Assembly (NCBI GenBank): GCA_030631445.1
Contig: DAOVLD010000040.1
Span: forward strand, 1-10,486
Direction: 5' to 3'
DNA: 10,486 bases
From: Bacteroidota bacterium
GTDB taxonomy: Bacteria; Bacteroidota; Bacteroidia; Bacteroidales; VadinHA17
The position numbers and the translations under genes are program-made. Below the pieces are notes generated by a model. That model was not told where the DNA came from and made no database searches. It saw only the letters and a list, made by a program, of their open reading frames with translations. Every line of letters begins with the position of its first letter. The first letter of the stretch is position 1. This document shows, piece by piece, positions 1 to 5,456 of the stretch.

Positions 1-195
1 CCTATGCCGGGCAAAGTTGTGAAAATTCCTATTGAGGTTGGTGATAACGTCGAGTCCGGGCAAACACTCATAATAATCTCGGCAATGAAAATGGAAAGTG
101 AATATAAGGCAAAGAAAGACGGGAAAGTAAAAGAAATACTTACAACAGAAGGCGCTACAATTGAAGGTAACCAGTCTTTAATCCTTCTTGAATAA
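1..195 (+). CDS. Biotin carboxyl carrier protein/domain, C-terminal part (5' end outside window)
   Basis: The reading frame is already open at base 1, so this is the C-terminal 64 residues of a longer protein. It is the biotinyl domain that carries carboxyl groups between a biotin carboxylase and the carboxyltransferase encoded next. The biotinylation motif Ala-Met-Lys-Met is present, with the acceptor lysine encoded at 88-90. It is preceded by the usual Pro-Met-Pro-Gly-Lys-Val strand and a Val-Gly-Asp-x-Val turn, and followed by a Gly-x-Val strand, as in lipoyl/biotinyl domains. The ATG at 4 is an internal Met of the Pro-Met-Pro-Gly motif and not a start. Whether the missing part is a short carrier subunit or a biotin carboxylase fusion cannot be seen. 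The next gene starts 120 bases downstream, so co-transcription is likely but not proven. Confidence 0.93.
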   Translation, partial: PMPGKVVKIPIEVGDNVESGQTLIIISAMKMESEYKAKKDGKVKEILTTEGATIEGNQSLILLE

Positions 196-315
196 CCTGT
201 TGGACTGATTTGATAAATTTTTCTTGATTTTTTATTAATTTATTTACCTGGCAACTACCCTTATAGAATTTTTAATTTTATTCTTTAAATATATATACAG
301 TAAAATTTTCCAACT

Positions 316-1854
316 ATGTCAACACACGAGGAGAAATATCAGGAATTTGAAAAAAGAAAAAATGCTGCGGAACTGGGAGGAGGTATTGAAAGAATTGAAA
401 AGCAACATAAAATTGGAAAGAAAACTGCAAGAGAAAGAATCGATATTTTGCTCGATCCGGGCACTTTCACCGAAACAGACCGGATGGTAATACATCGTAC
501 CAGAGATTTCGATATGGATAAAAAGAAGATTCCTGGTGATGGTATAGTAACAGGGTATGGAAAAATTGATGGCAGGTTGGTTTATGTTTTTGCCCAGGAT
601 TTTACTGTATTTGGAGGAACTCTTTCAAGGACAAATGCTGATAAAGTTGTAAAACTTATGGATCTTGCCTTAAGAATGGGAGCTCCGGTGATAGGTCTTA
701 ATGATTCAGGCGGTGCCAGGATTCAGGAAGGTGTTCAGAGTTTGGGAGGATATGCTGATATTTTCTATCGTAATGTGATAAGCTCAGGTGTTATACCACA
801 GATATCTGCTATTATGGGGCCCTGTGCCGGTGGGGCTGTTTACTCTCCTGCCCTTACAGACTTCATATTTATGGTAAACAAAACAAGTTATATGTTCGTT
901 ACCGGACCTGATGTCATTAAAACAGTTACTCATGAGGAGGTTACAAAGGATGAACTGGGTGGAGCAATGACTCATAATGCAAAAAGCGGAGTTGCACATT
1001 TTGTTGCTGAGAATGATGAACAGGTTCTGATGATGATAAGAGAATTGATTGGATTTGTACCGTCAAACAATATGGAGGATCCACCTGAAAAAAAATGCAC
1101 TGACGATATCAGACGGGAAGATGAATTTCTTCAAAAACTTGTTCCTGTTGATCCCAATAAACCTTATGACATGAAAGAACTTATCTCTACAATAGCAGAT
1201 GATAAGAATTTTATGGAAGTTATGCTTCACTATGCACAAAATATTATTACCGGGTTTGTTAGACTTAACGGTAAGCCGGTAGGCATAGTTGCTAATCAAC
1301 CGTCAGTACAGGCAGGTGTTCTGGATATAAATGCATCAACAAAGGCAGCACGCTTTGTAAGGTTTTGTGATGCATTCAATATCCCTCTGGTAACTTTTGA
1401 GGATGTTCCTGGTTTTTTACCAGGTACGACACAGGAATTTGGAGGAATTATACGTCATGGCGCAAAATTGCTATATGCTTTTTCAGAGGCAACTGTGCCT
1501 AAAGTTACTGTAATTACAAGGAAAGCATATGGAGGTGCGTATTGTGTAATGTCAAGTAAACATATAGGAGCAGATGTAAACTATGCTTATCCAATGGCAG
1601 AAATTGCTGTAATGGGTCCTGATGGAGCTGTTAATATTTTATATCGTAACAAGTTAAAAGATACCGATAAATCTAATCTTGTAGATGAATACAAAACAAA
1701 TTTTGCTAATCCATATAAGGCAGCTGAACTTGGATATCTGGACGAGATTATTTACCCAAAACAAACCAGATTTAAGCTAATTCAGGCTCTCGAAATGGCT
1801 GCAAATAAAGTAAAATCAAATCCTCCGAAAAAACATGGTAATATCCCCCTGTAA
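316..1854 (+). CDS. Acyl-CoA carboxylase carboxyltransferase (beta) subunit, propionyl-CoA carboxylase / methylmalonyl-CoA decarboxylase type
   Basis: A complete 512-residue protein, the usual length for PccB/MmdA-type carboxyltransferases. These move the carboxyl group between carboxybiotin and an acyl-CoA, typically interconverting propionyl-CoA and methylmalonyl-CoA. It has the two crotonase-like halves. The N-terminal half carries Asp-Ser-Gly-Gly-Ala-Arg (130-135) and the oxyanion-hole segment Gly-Pro-Cys-Ala-Gly-Gly (168-173). The C-terminal half carries Asn-Gln-Pro (327-329), Gly-Phe-Leu-Pro-Gly-Thr (366-371), His-Gly-Ala-Lys (381-384), Arg-Lys-Ala-Tyr-Gly-Gly-Ala-Tyr (402-409) and Ala-Glu-Ile-Ala-Val-Met-Gly (428-434). 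The ATG at 316 fits the family N-terminus. The adjacent biotin carrier gene agrees with the role. Residue 410 is Cys where propionyl-CoA carboxylases usually have Asp, so substrate and direction (PccB or MmdA) remain open. The stop lies 17 bases from the convergent next gene, with no terminator hairpin between them. Confidence 0.95.
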   Translation: MSTHEEKYQEFEKRKNAAELGGGIERIEKQHKIGKKTARERIDILLDPGTFTETDRMVIHRTRDFDMDKKKIPGDGIVTGYGKIDGRLVYVFAQDFTVFGGTLSRTNADKVVKLMDLALRMGAPVIGLNDSGGARIQEGVQSLGGYADIFYRNVISSGVIPQISAIMGPCAGGAVYSPALTDFIFMVNKTSYMFVTGPDVIKTVTHEEVTKDELGGAMTHNAKSGVAHFVAENDEQVLMMIRELIGFVPSNNMEDPPEKKCTDDIRREDEFLQKLVPVDPNKPYDMKELISTIADDKNFMEVMLHYAQNIITGFVRLNGKPVGIVANQPSVQAGVLDINASTKAARFVRFCDAFNIPLVTFEDVPGFLPGTTQEFGGIIRHGAKLLYAFSEATVPKVTVITRKAYGGAYCVMSSKHIGADVNYAYPMAEIAVMGPDGAVNILYRNKLKDTDKSNLVDEYKTNFANPYKAAELGYLDEIIYPKQTRFKLIQALEMAANKVKSNPPKKHGNIPL

Positions 1855-1871
1855 TCTTAACAGTTAACTGA

Positions 1872-2930
1872 TTATTTACGGAAACAGGTTTCTTTGAATT
1901 TACTATTAGCTTTTACCGGTTTTTTAATCAAAGAATAGAAATCATCATACATATGCAAAGTTCTCTCCTTTTGTACATCATCCAGATAAGGGAAATCACA
2001 GCATAAACTATAAATTTTATTTCTTACACTATAATAAAACTCAAGGAATGGAATAAGTTCTTTTCTCTTAAGACAAATTCCCATGTATGATACGTCCACG
2101 ACATTAATTTCATCAACAGTGATAGCTCCTACTCTGTATGGAGCAGAGACAATGCCTGCCCAATCGAAATCATATGGAACAGGAATGGGCGAGCTAATAT
2201 TCGTGGTCTTAACGAATTTTACATTATGCAATAAGGGAACCGACCAATCATTATTCCATATCATGTATTGAAAAAGAGATAATTTTACCAGACTATTTTC
2301 ATCCAGATTCTTGTATAACATAACATCAGCCTTTACTAATTCTCCACCGATTCTCTGTGCCATTTGTTTAGGTCGTTCAATAAAAAAACCATATGACTGA
2401 ATTGTTGGAACTGATCCTGAAGAATCTATATACTTAATATCAAGTAATCTGACATTGAAACTAAAAGGAGAAATTATATTGTATGTTTTGTAAAGTAAAT
2501 ATTCCTGCAGAATAAATTGTTCAAATTCCGTACTATCTGTTTGACAGTGCGTTACAAGCTTGAGCCATTTCAATCCACGGAAAAGCTTATCTTCGGAATT
2601 ATCAGATAATAACTTAAGTCTTAATGGTGGGAAACTACAATTGTCCGGATTCTTTCTGAAATTACCCCGCATTTTGACAATTACACGGATATCTGTTGAT
2701 CTTCCATCTGTTTCAAAATATGAAATGGTTCCTAAATGACCTATAGTATCAACATTTCTGTTATTCAACAATGAGTCAATGTGGAATGTTAAATGTATTT
2801 TTAAAATCTGTTGTGATTTAAATAAATCATAATCAGGATTCTCCTCCTGGCTATATCCAATCAATGCAAAAGAGAAATAAATACCCAGGAAAATAAGTGT
2901 TTTACATACTACAATCCTTATACTTGTCAT
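1872..2930 (-). CDS. Secreted CotH-kinase-like protein (remote similarity)
   Basis: A 352-residue protein when started at the ATG at 2930. This start places a signal peptide at the N-terminus (hydrophobic stretch about residues 11-25, then Gly-Tyr-Ser-Gln). A longer frame opens to 3014, but its extra 28 residues would bury the signal. I see a Met-Arg-Gly-Asn-Phe-Arg segment (87-92), Cys-x-Phe-Pro-Pro-Leu-Arg-Leu (98-105), Phe-Gln-Tyr-Met-Ile-Trp-Asn-Asn-Asp-Trp-Ser (220-230) with His-Asn at 235-236, and Pro-Tyr-Asp-Phe-Asp-Trp-Ala-Gly (252-259). The order Asn-Asp-Trp...Asn, then Asp-Phe-Asp, resembles the catalytic and metal-binding region of CotH-type secreted kinases, and the whole resembles a family of unnamed exported Bacteroidota proteins. 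Kinase activity is an inference. It appears monocistronic, lying downstream of the small RNA locus on the same strand. Confidence 0.6.
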   Translation of the reverse strand: MTSIRIVVCKTLIFLGIYFSFALIGYSQEENPDYDLFKSQQILKIHLTFHIDSLLNNRNVDTIGHLGTISYFETDGRSTDIRVIVKMRGNFRKNPDNCSFPPLRLKLLSDNSEDKLFRGLKWLKLVTHCQTDSTEFEQFILQEYLLYKTYNIISPFSFNVRLLDIKYIDSSGSVPTIQSYGFFIERPKQMAQRIGGELVKADVMLYKNLDENSLVKLSLFQYMIWNNDWSVPLLHNVKFVKTTNISSPIPVPYDFDWAGIVSAPYRVGAITVDEINVVDVSYMGICLKRKELIPFLEFYYSVRNKIYSLCCDFPYLDDVQKERTLHMYDDFYSLIKKPVKANSKFKETCFRK

Positions 2931-2975
2931 AATAGAAGTTCCATGTGTAAGGAATAATAATTTGTAACCTGTTTG

Positions 2976-2983
2976 CAAATTTA
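2976..2983 (-). promoter_or_regulatory. Possible -7 box for the CotH-like gene
   Basis: On the minus strand these bases read TAAATTTG, an exact match to the Bacteroidota -7 consensus TAnnTTTG, 45 bases before the chosen ATG at 2930. No TTG lies about 19-21 bases further upstream, so only one of the two elements is present and a chance match is possible. If used, transcription would begin near 2970, inside the longer reading frame, which favours the ATG at 2930. Confidence 0.3.
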
Positions 2984-3062
2984 TCAATAAATACAAACTG
3001 TACCTATATGACATATATCAATAAGTAATTAAAAATTTATACTGATTTTTGCTGGAAAAAAG

Positions 3063-3199
3063 AAAGAAAAAATGAGGTTCACAATCCTGGAAACTAAGCA
3101 CCCTTATTTTTGATGCAATGAAAGTGAATTAAATGAAGATAATAAACCAACAACTAAACCTAAAATTAAGAGAAGAGTAACGGATTAGAACCTCATTTT
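3063..3199 (-). ncRNA. Candidate structured small RNA, 6S-like (about 135 nt)
   Basis: On the minus strand the predicted transcript begins at about 3199 with AAAATGAGGTTC and ends with the exact complement GAACCTCATTTT (3080-3069): 12 perfect pairs between the two ends. After a small 1x2 internal loop, five more pairs follow (AATCC at 3186-3182 with GGATT at 3087-3083). The 94-base interior is pyrimidine-rich and mostly weakly structured, with one small hairpin near its 3' side (TAAG, loop GGTG, CTTA, about 3105-3094). A U-rich tail follows the stem (3074-3052, T-runs broken by single C), as for intrinsic termination. An exact TATCTTTG box ends seven bases before the 5' end. No convincing reading frame lies inside. 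A closed 5'-3' stem, large open centre and own promoter match the layout of 6S RNA. The Rfam families 6S-Flavo and Bacteroidales-1 are the obvious comparisons. Ends are approximate. RNA-gene status is moderately sure, 6S identity less so. Confidence 0.6.
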
Positions 3200-3205
3200 C
3201 ATTTT

Positions 3206-3213
3206 CAAAGATA
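3206..3213 (-). promoter_or_regulatory. -7 promoter box of the candidate small RNA
   Basis: The minus strand reads TATCTTTG, an exact match to the Bacteroidota -7 consensus TAnnTTTG. Its last base lies seven bases upstream of the first base of the RNA closing stem (3199), the expected distance to a transcription start. The -33 position holds an A/T run with no TTG, so that element is missing or degenerate. Confidence 0.5.
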
Positions 3214-3262
3214 ATAAAAAATTTATCTATAAAAAAAAATCTTTTAGGTTTTTTTTAAAAAA

Positions 3263-3291
3263 TTGACAAATTATTTTTTCCTTTATTTTTT
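3263..3291 (+). promoter_or_regulatory. Weak candidate promoter for the ankyrin-repeat gene
   Basis: TTG at 3263-3265 is followed after 18 bases by TATTTTTT (3284-3291), which matches TAnnTTTG at seven of eight positions. Transcription would start near 3298, giving a short leader before the ATG at 3314. The region is so T-rich that a chance match is quite possible. The TTGACA at 3263 looks like a sigma-70 -35 box, but that consensus is not used by the main sigma factor of this phylum. Confidence 0.25.
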
Positions 3292-3313
3292 TTTTGTTGA
3301 AGAAATAAAATAT

Positions 3314-4741
3314 ATGGTTGGTTTTTTATTTCGAAGATTTATTTTCCTTCTGGTAATCATTATAATATATACACCTGTTATTGCTCAGGTTCAGGACAGC
3401 ATAATAAGTTCACAGAAGGATATGAATGTTGACGAGTTAAATAAAAAACTTCTGGATGCTGCTTACATTGGAAATGATGCTAGTGTATTAAAACTTTTGG
3501 AAGCAGGAGCTGATCCGAATACTTCAATGTGGAATGGAATTACCCCACTTATGTTTGCTGCTGATAATGAATTCCTGAAAACAGTTAAAATCCTTGTTTT
3601 GAATGGTGCGGATGTGAATAAAAAGCCAGAAAATCAGGTTACTGCTTTGGTCAGTGCTGCATTGAATAATAACATGGACATTGTAGAATTATTAATAAGA
3701 CATGGAGCAGATATTAATGATACAGATAGTTATGGAGTCTCCTCTTTGATTTATGCAGCTGCTTATAATTACTACAGCTTATGCGATATGCTGTTGTATT
3801 ATGAAGGAAATATAGAAATACAGGATAATAAGGGAACAAATGCTGTAATGGCAGCTGTTCTTGTTGGTAATTATGATATAGTAAAACTACTTCTTGATAA
3901 TGGGTCTCAAGTAAACCAAACAGACCATGAAGGGAACACATCACTGATTATGGCAGCTCAAAATGGTGATACCAGTCTTATTAATCTTTTTCTGCGTTAC
4001 CATGCTGATCCGGACCATGTTAACAATTATGGTTTGTCTGCAACTTCTATTGCAATAAAAAACGGACATTTGGATGCAGTCCGGATGTTGGTAAACTATG
4101 GTGCAGAGATTTCCCCACAGGATAAATCAGGATTTACAGCATATGCGCTCGCCAAGAAGTCAGGTAAAAGGGAAATGAAAAAATATTTATCGTCTATAAA
4201 AGTCAAAAAAACATTCATGCCAACCATCGACAGGTTATTTCTTTCTCCTTGTTTTAAACTAAATACCGGTGACTTGTATTTCGGAAGTGAAGTAGGTATT
4301 ATTGATGAAAATTTGGAAACCGGTATACAATTTGGCTTTTTTTCCCGCACTTTCCCAAAACGAATTTTAATTAAATCAGACGAAAACATTTTTTATCAGT
4401 ATTGGGAGAAACGATCGAACCTTGAATTAGGAATTAATAAATATATGCATCTTTCAAACCTTGCTTCCGGAGCATCTGTTGATTTTTATGCATATGGCAA
4501 ATTTGTTTATTCATTTGGCGGGAAATATCCCGGATCAGACAAAAAAACAAAGTCTGTAACAAAGATTGTCCCCGGTTTTGGTATTTGCTGGGGTTATGAG
4601 TTGTTTAAATTTAATGTTGGATATGAGTTCTTTAATACTGGTATTAAACCAATAAATTCGCATTGGATAAACCTAGGGGTTTCTGTAAACCTTAATCTGC
4701 ATAAAAAAGAACTTCGGGATAAAGTACTTGAATGGTATTGA
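3314..4741 (+). CDS. Exported ankyrin-repeat protein with beta-rich C-terminal domain
   Basis: A 475-residue protein from the ATG at 3314. That start places a signal peptide directly at the N-terminus (Arg-Arg, a long hydrophobic run at 9-19, then Val-Ile-Ala-Gln at 22-25). The frame also opens upstream at a TTG (3263), which would bury the signal. Residues 39-295 form seven to eight ankyrin repeats of about 33 residues. Hallmarks are repeated Gly-Ala-Asp-x-Asn turns (65-69, 98-102, 131-135) and Thr/Ser-x-Leu-x-x-Ala-Ala helices. Ankyrin repeats are protein-binding scaffolds. Residues about 305-462 change character: alternating polar and hydrophobic strands rich in Gly, Tyr and Phe, ending in Gly-Val-Ser-Val-Asn-Leu-Asn-Leu, like an outer-membrane or periplasmic beta-structure. 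A short charged tail follows. The repeats would act outside the cytoplasm. The binding partner is unknown. No catalytic motif was seen. Confidence 0.85.
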   Translation: MVGFLFRRFIFLLVIIIIYTPVIAQVQDSIISSQKDMNVDELNKKLLDAAYIGNDASVLKLLEAGADPNTSMWNGITPLMFAADNEFLKTVKILVLNGADVNKKPENQVTALVSAALNNNMDIVELLIRHGADINDTDSYGVSSLIYAAAYNYYSLCDMLLYYEGNIEIQDNKGTNAVMAAVLVGNYDIVKLLLDNGSQVNQTDHEGNTSLIMAAQNGDTSLINLFLRYHADPDHVNNYGLSATSIAIKNGHLDAVRMLVNYGAEISPQDKSGFTAYALAKKSGKREMKKYLSSIKVKKTFMPTIDRLFLSPCFKLNTGDLYFGSEVGIIDENLETGIQFGFFSRTFPKRILIKSDENIFYQYWEKRSNLELGINKYMHLSNLASGASVDFYAYGKFVYSFGGKYPGSDKKTKSVTKIVPGFGICWGYELFKFNVGYEFFNTGIKPINSHWINLGVSVNLNLHKKELRDKVLEWY

Positions 4742-4751
4742 TCAATAAAGA

Positions 4752-4772
4752 AGTTAGCAGTTAGCAATCGAC
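4752..4772 (+). repeat. Degenerate tandem heptamer tract
   Basis: Three 7-base units: AGTTAGC twice exactly, then the diverged AATCGAC. This is the first of several period-7/8 tracts in the otherwise geneless stretch 4742-4961 between the ankyrin gene and the lipoprotein gene. Confidence 0.55.
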
Positions 4773-4821
4773 ATGAAGTTTGATACAAACATTGAAGTCT
4801 TTTGAATTATAAATGATGATT

Positions 4822-4849
4822 GAAGAGCAGAGTGCGGAGAGCATTGAGC
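4822..4849 (+). repeat. Degenerate tandem heptamer tract (GC every 7 bases)
   Basis: Four 7-base units, each ending in GC, at 4827, 4834, 4841 and 4848. Typical units are GAAGAGC and GGAGAGC (consensus close to RGAGAGC). Purines dominate the other positions. The strict seven-base phase, without any coding frame, suggests a decayed short tandem repeat. Confidence 0.5.
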
Positions 4850-4886
4850 TAAGGATTTCATGAAGACATAGCTTATATACATAACT

Positions 4887-4910
4887 AATTAACCAATTGA
4901 CCAATAACGA
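4887..4910 (+). repeat. Degenerate tandem octamer tract
   Basis: Three 8-base units: AATTAACC, AATTGACC and the diverged AATAACGA. It sits between the two heptamer tracts at 4822-4849 and 4920-4933 in the same intergenic stretch. Confidence 0.4.
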
Positions 4911-4919
4911 TAAAGAGGC

Positions 4920-4933
4920 AGTCAGCAGTCGAC
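4920..4933 (+). repeat. Heptamer pair AGTCAGC/AGTCGAC
   Basis: Two adjacent 7-base units, AGTCAGC and AGTCGAC, ending 28 bases before the lipoprotein start. The first differs by one base from the AGTTAGC units at 4752-4765, and the second shares TCGAC with the third unit there, so the two tracts look related although about 150 bases apart. Confidence 0.45.
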
Positions 4934-4961
4934 AAAACGGAATATTTACAATAAACTGAGT

Positions 4962-5402
4962 ATGAAAAAGAAAATTCCACTGTTTTTTATGGTTTTACTT
5001 CCGATAATGGTAAATCTTATATTTTCTTGTGATGAAAAGTTTAACTTTTTTGAAGTAAATTGTTCTGATTGCTATCGTATTAAACCTGATAGTGGTGAAC
5101 TAATAATTCAATTAACTATAAATGATGAAAACCCTGAGGTTCCAATAGCAATTTACAGAGACAGAATAGAAGCCGGCAGGATAAGAGTAAGAGATACTGT
5201 TTCTGTGAAAACAGTTTATATAGAAGTTCCATTGAATCATTATTATTCTGTTAAAGCTGAATATAAGGTTGGTAATGATTCGGTTTTTGCTGTTGATGGT
5301 GATAGAATTAAAACTCATCGTGTTACTGACCAGTGCGATACTATTTGCTGGATTATTAAGGGTGGCAGATATGACCTGAGGATAAAAGACAACGTGCCTT
5401 AG
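4962..5402 (+). CDS. Small predicted lipoprotein of unknown function with paired cysteines
   Basis: A 146-residue protein. The N-terminus is Met-Lys-Lys-Lys, a hydrophobic segment (5-22) and then Leu-Ile-Phe-Ser-Cys, which reads as a lipobox with Cys23 as the lipidated residue. It would therefore be anchored in the envelope. The rest is predicted beta-rich, with no catalytic motif that I recognise. Four further cysteines stand in two pairs: Cys-Ser-Asp-Cys (34-37) and Cys-Asp-Thr-Ile-Cys (125-129), one pair near each end of the mature domain, suggesting disulphides or metal binding. Segments such as Asn-Pro-Glu-Val-Pro-Ile (58-63) and Val-Asp-Gly-Asp (111-114) remind me of recurring unnamed Bacteroidota lipoproteins. 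Function is unknown. It follows the ankyrin gene on the same strand, but 220 bases of repeat-filled sequence separate them, so a shared transcript is not certain. Confidence 0.8.
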   Translation: MKKKIPLFFMVLLPIMVNLIFSCDEKFNFFEVNCSDCYRIKPDSGELIIQLTINDENPEVPIAIYRDRIEAGRIRVRDTVSVKTVYIEVPLNHYYSVKAEYKVGNDSVFAVDGDRIKTHRVTDQCDTICWIIKGGRYDLRIKDNVP

Positions 5403-5406
5403 TGAC

Positions 5407-5441
5407 AAGTTTAAAGTCAAAAGTCAAAAGTTAAAAGTATA
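5407..5441 (+). repeat. Five-unit tandem heptamer, consensus AAGTYAA
   Basis: Five contiguous 7-base units all beginning AAGT. The two central units are identical (AAGTCAA, 5414-5427) and the outer ones differ at positions 5-7. The AGT phase also extends one unit back to 5401, over the lipoprotein stop codon. The tract fills most of the 54 bases between the lipoprotein gene and the convergent cardiolipin synthase gene. No terminator hairpin is visible there. Confidence 0.7.
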
Positions 5442-5456
5442 ATATGCTGATAATAA

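Noticed and set aside
784..1299. Minus-strand open frames of 71 and 78 codons inside the carboxyltransferase gene.
   Set aside because: They lie wholly within a strongly conserved gene, have low-complexity translations and show no family motif. They are shadows of the real frame. The same applies to the short opposite-strand frames inside the CotH-like, ankyrin, lipoprotein, cls, phosphoesterase and icd genes.
1861..1870. Perfect 10-bp palindrome CAGTTAACTG between two convergent stop codons.
   Set aside because: A 10-bp palindrome is expected several times in 10 kb. It has no loop and no T-run, so it does not make a convincing terminator.
3044..3051. GATTTTTG (7 of 8 to the -7 box) as a plus-strand promoter for the RNA locus.
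   Set aside because: The minus strand has an exact box at a better distance and the stronger U-rich tail, and the plus-strand end has only short T-runs.
3069..3199. The long inverted repeat as a MITE-like mobile element.
   Set aside because: The flanks (3060s and 3200s) show no target-site duplication, and the promoter box and U-rich tail fit an RNA gene better. A genome-wide copy count would settle it.
4736..4747. Perfect 12-bp palindrome TATTGATCAATA over the ankyrin gene stop codon.
   Set aside because: About two or more such palindromes are expected by chance in a window of this size and AT content. There is no loop or T-run.
4742..4961. Repeat tracts as a CRISPR array.
   Set aside because: The units are 7-8 bases and directly adjacent, with no spacers and no long conserved repeat.
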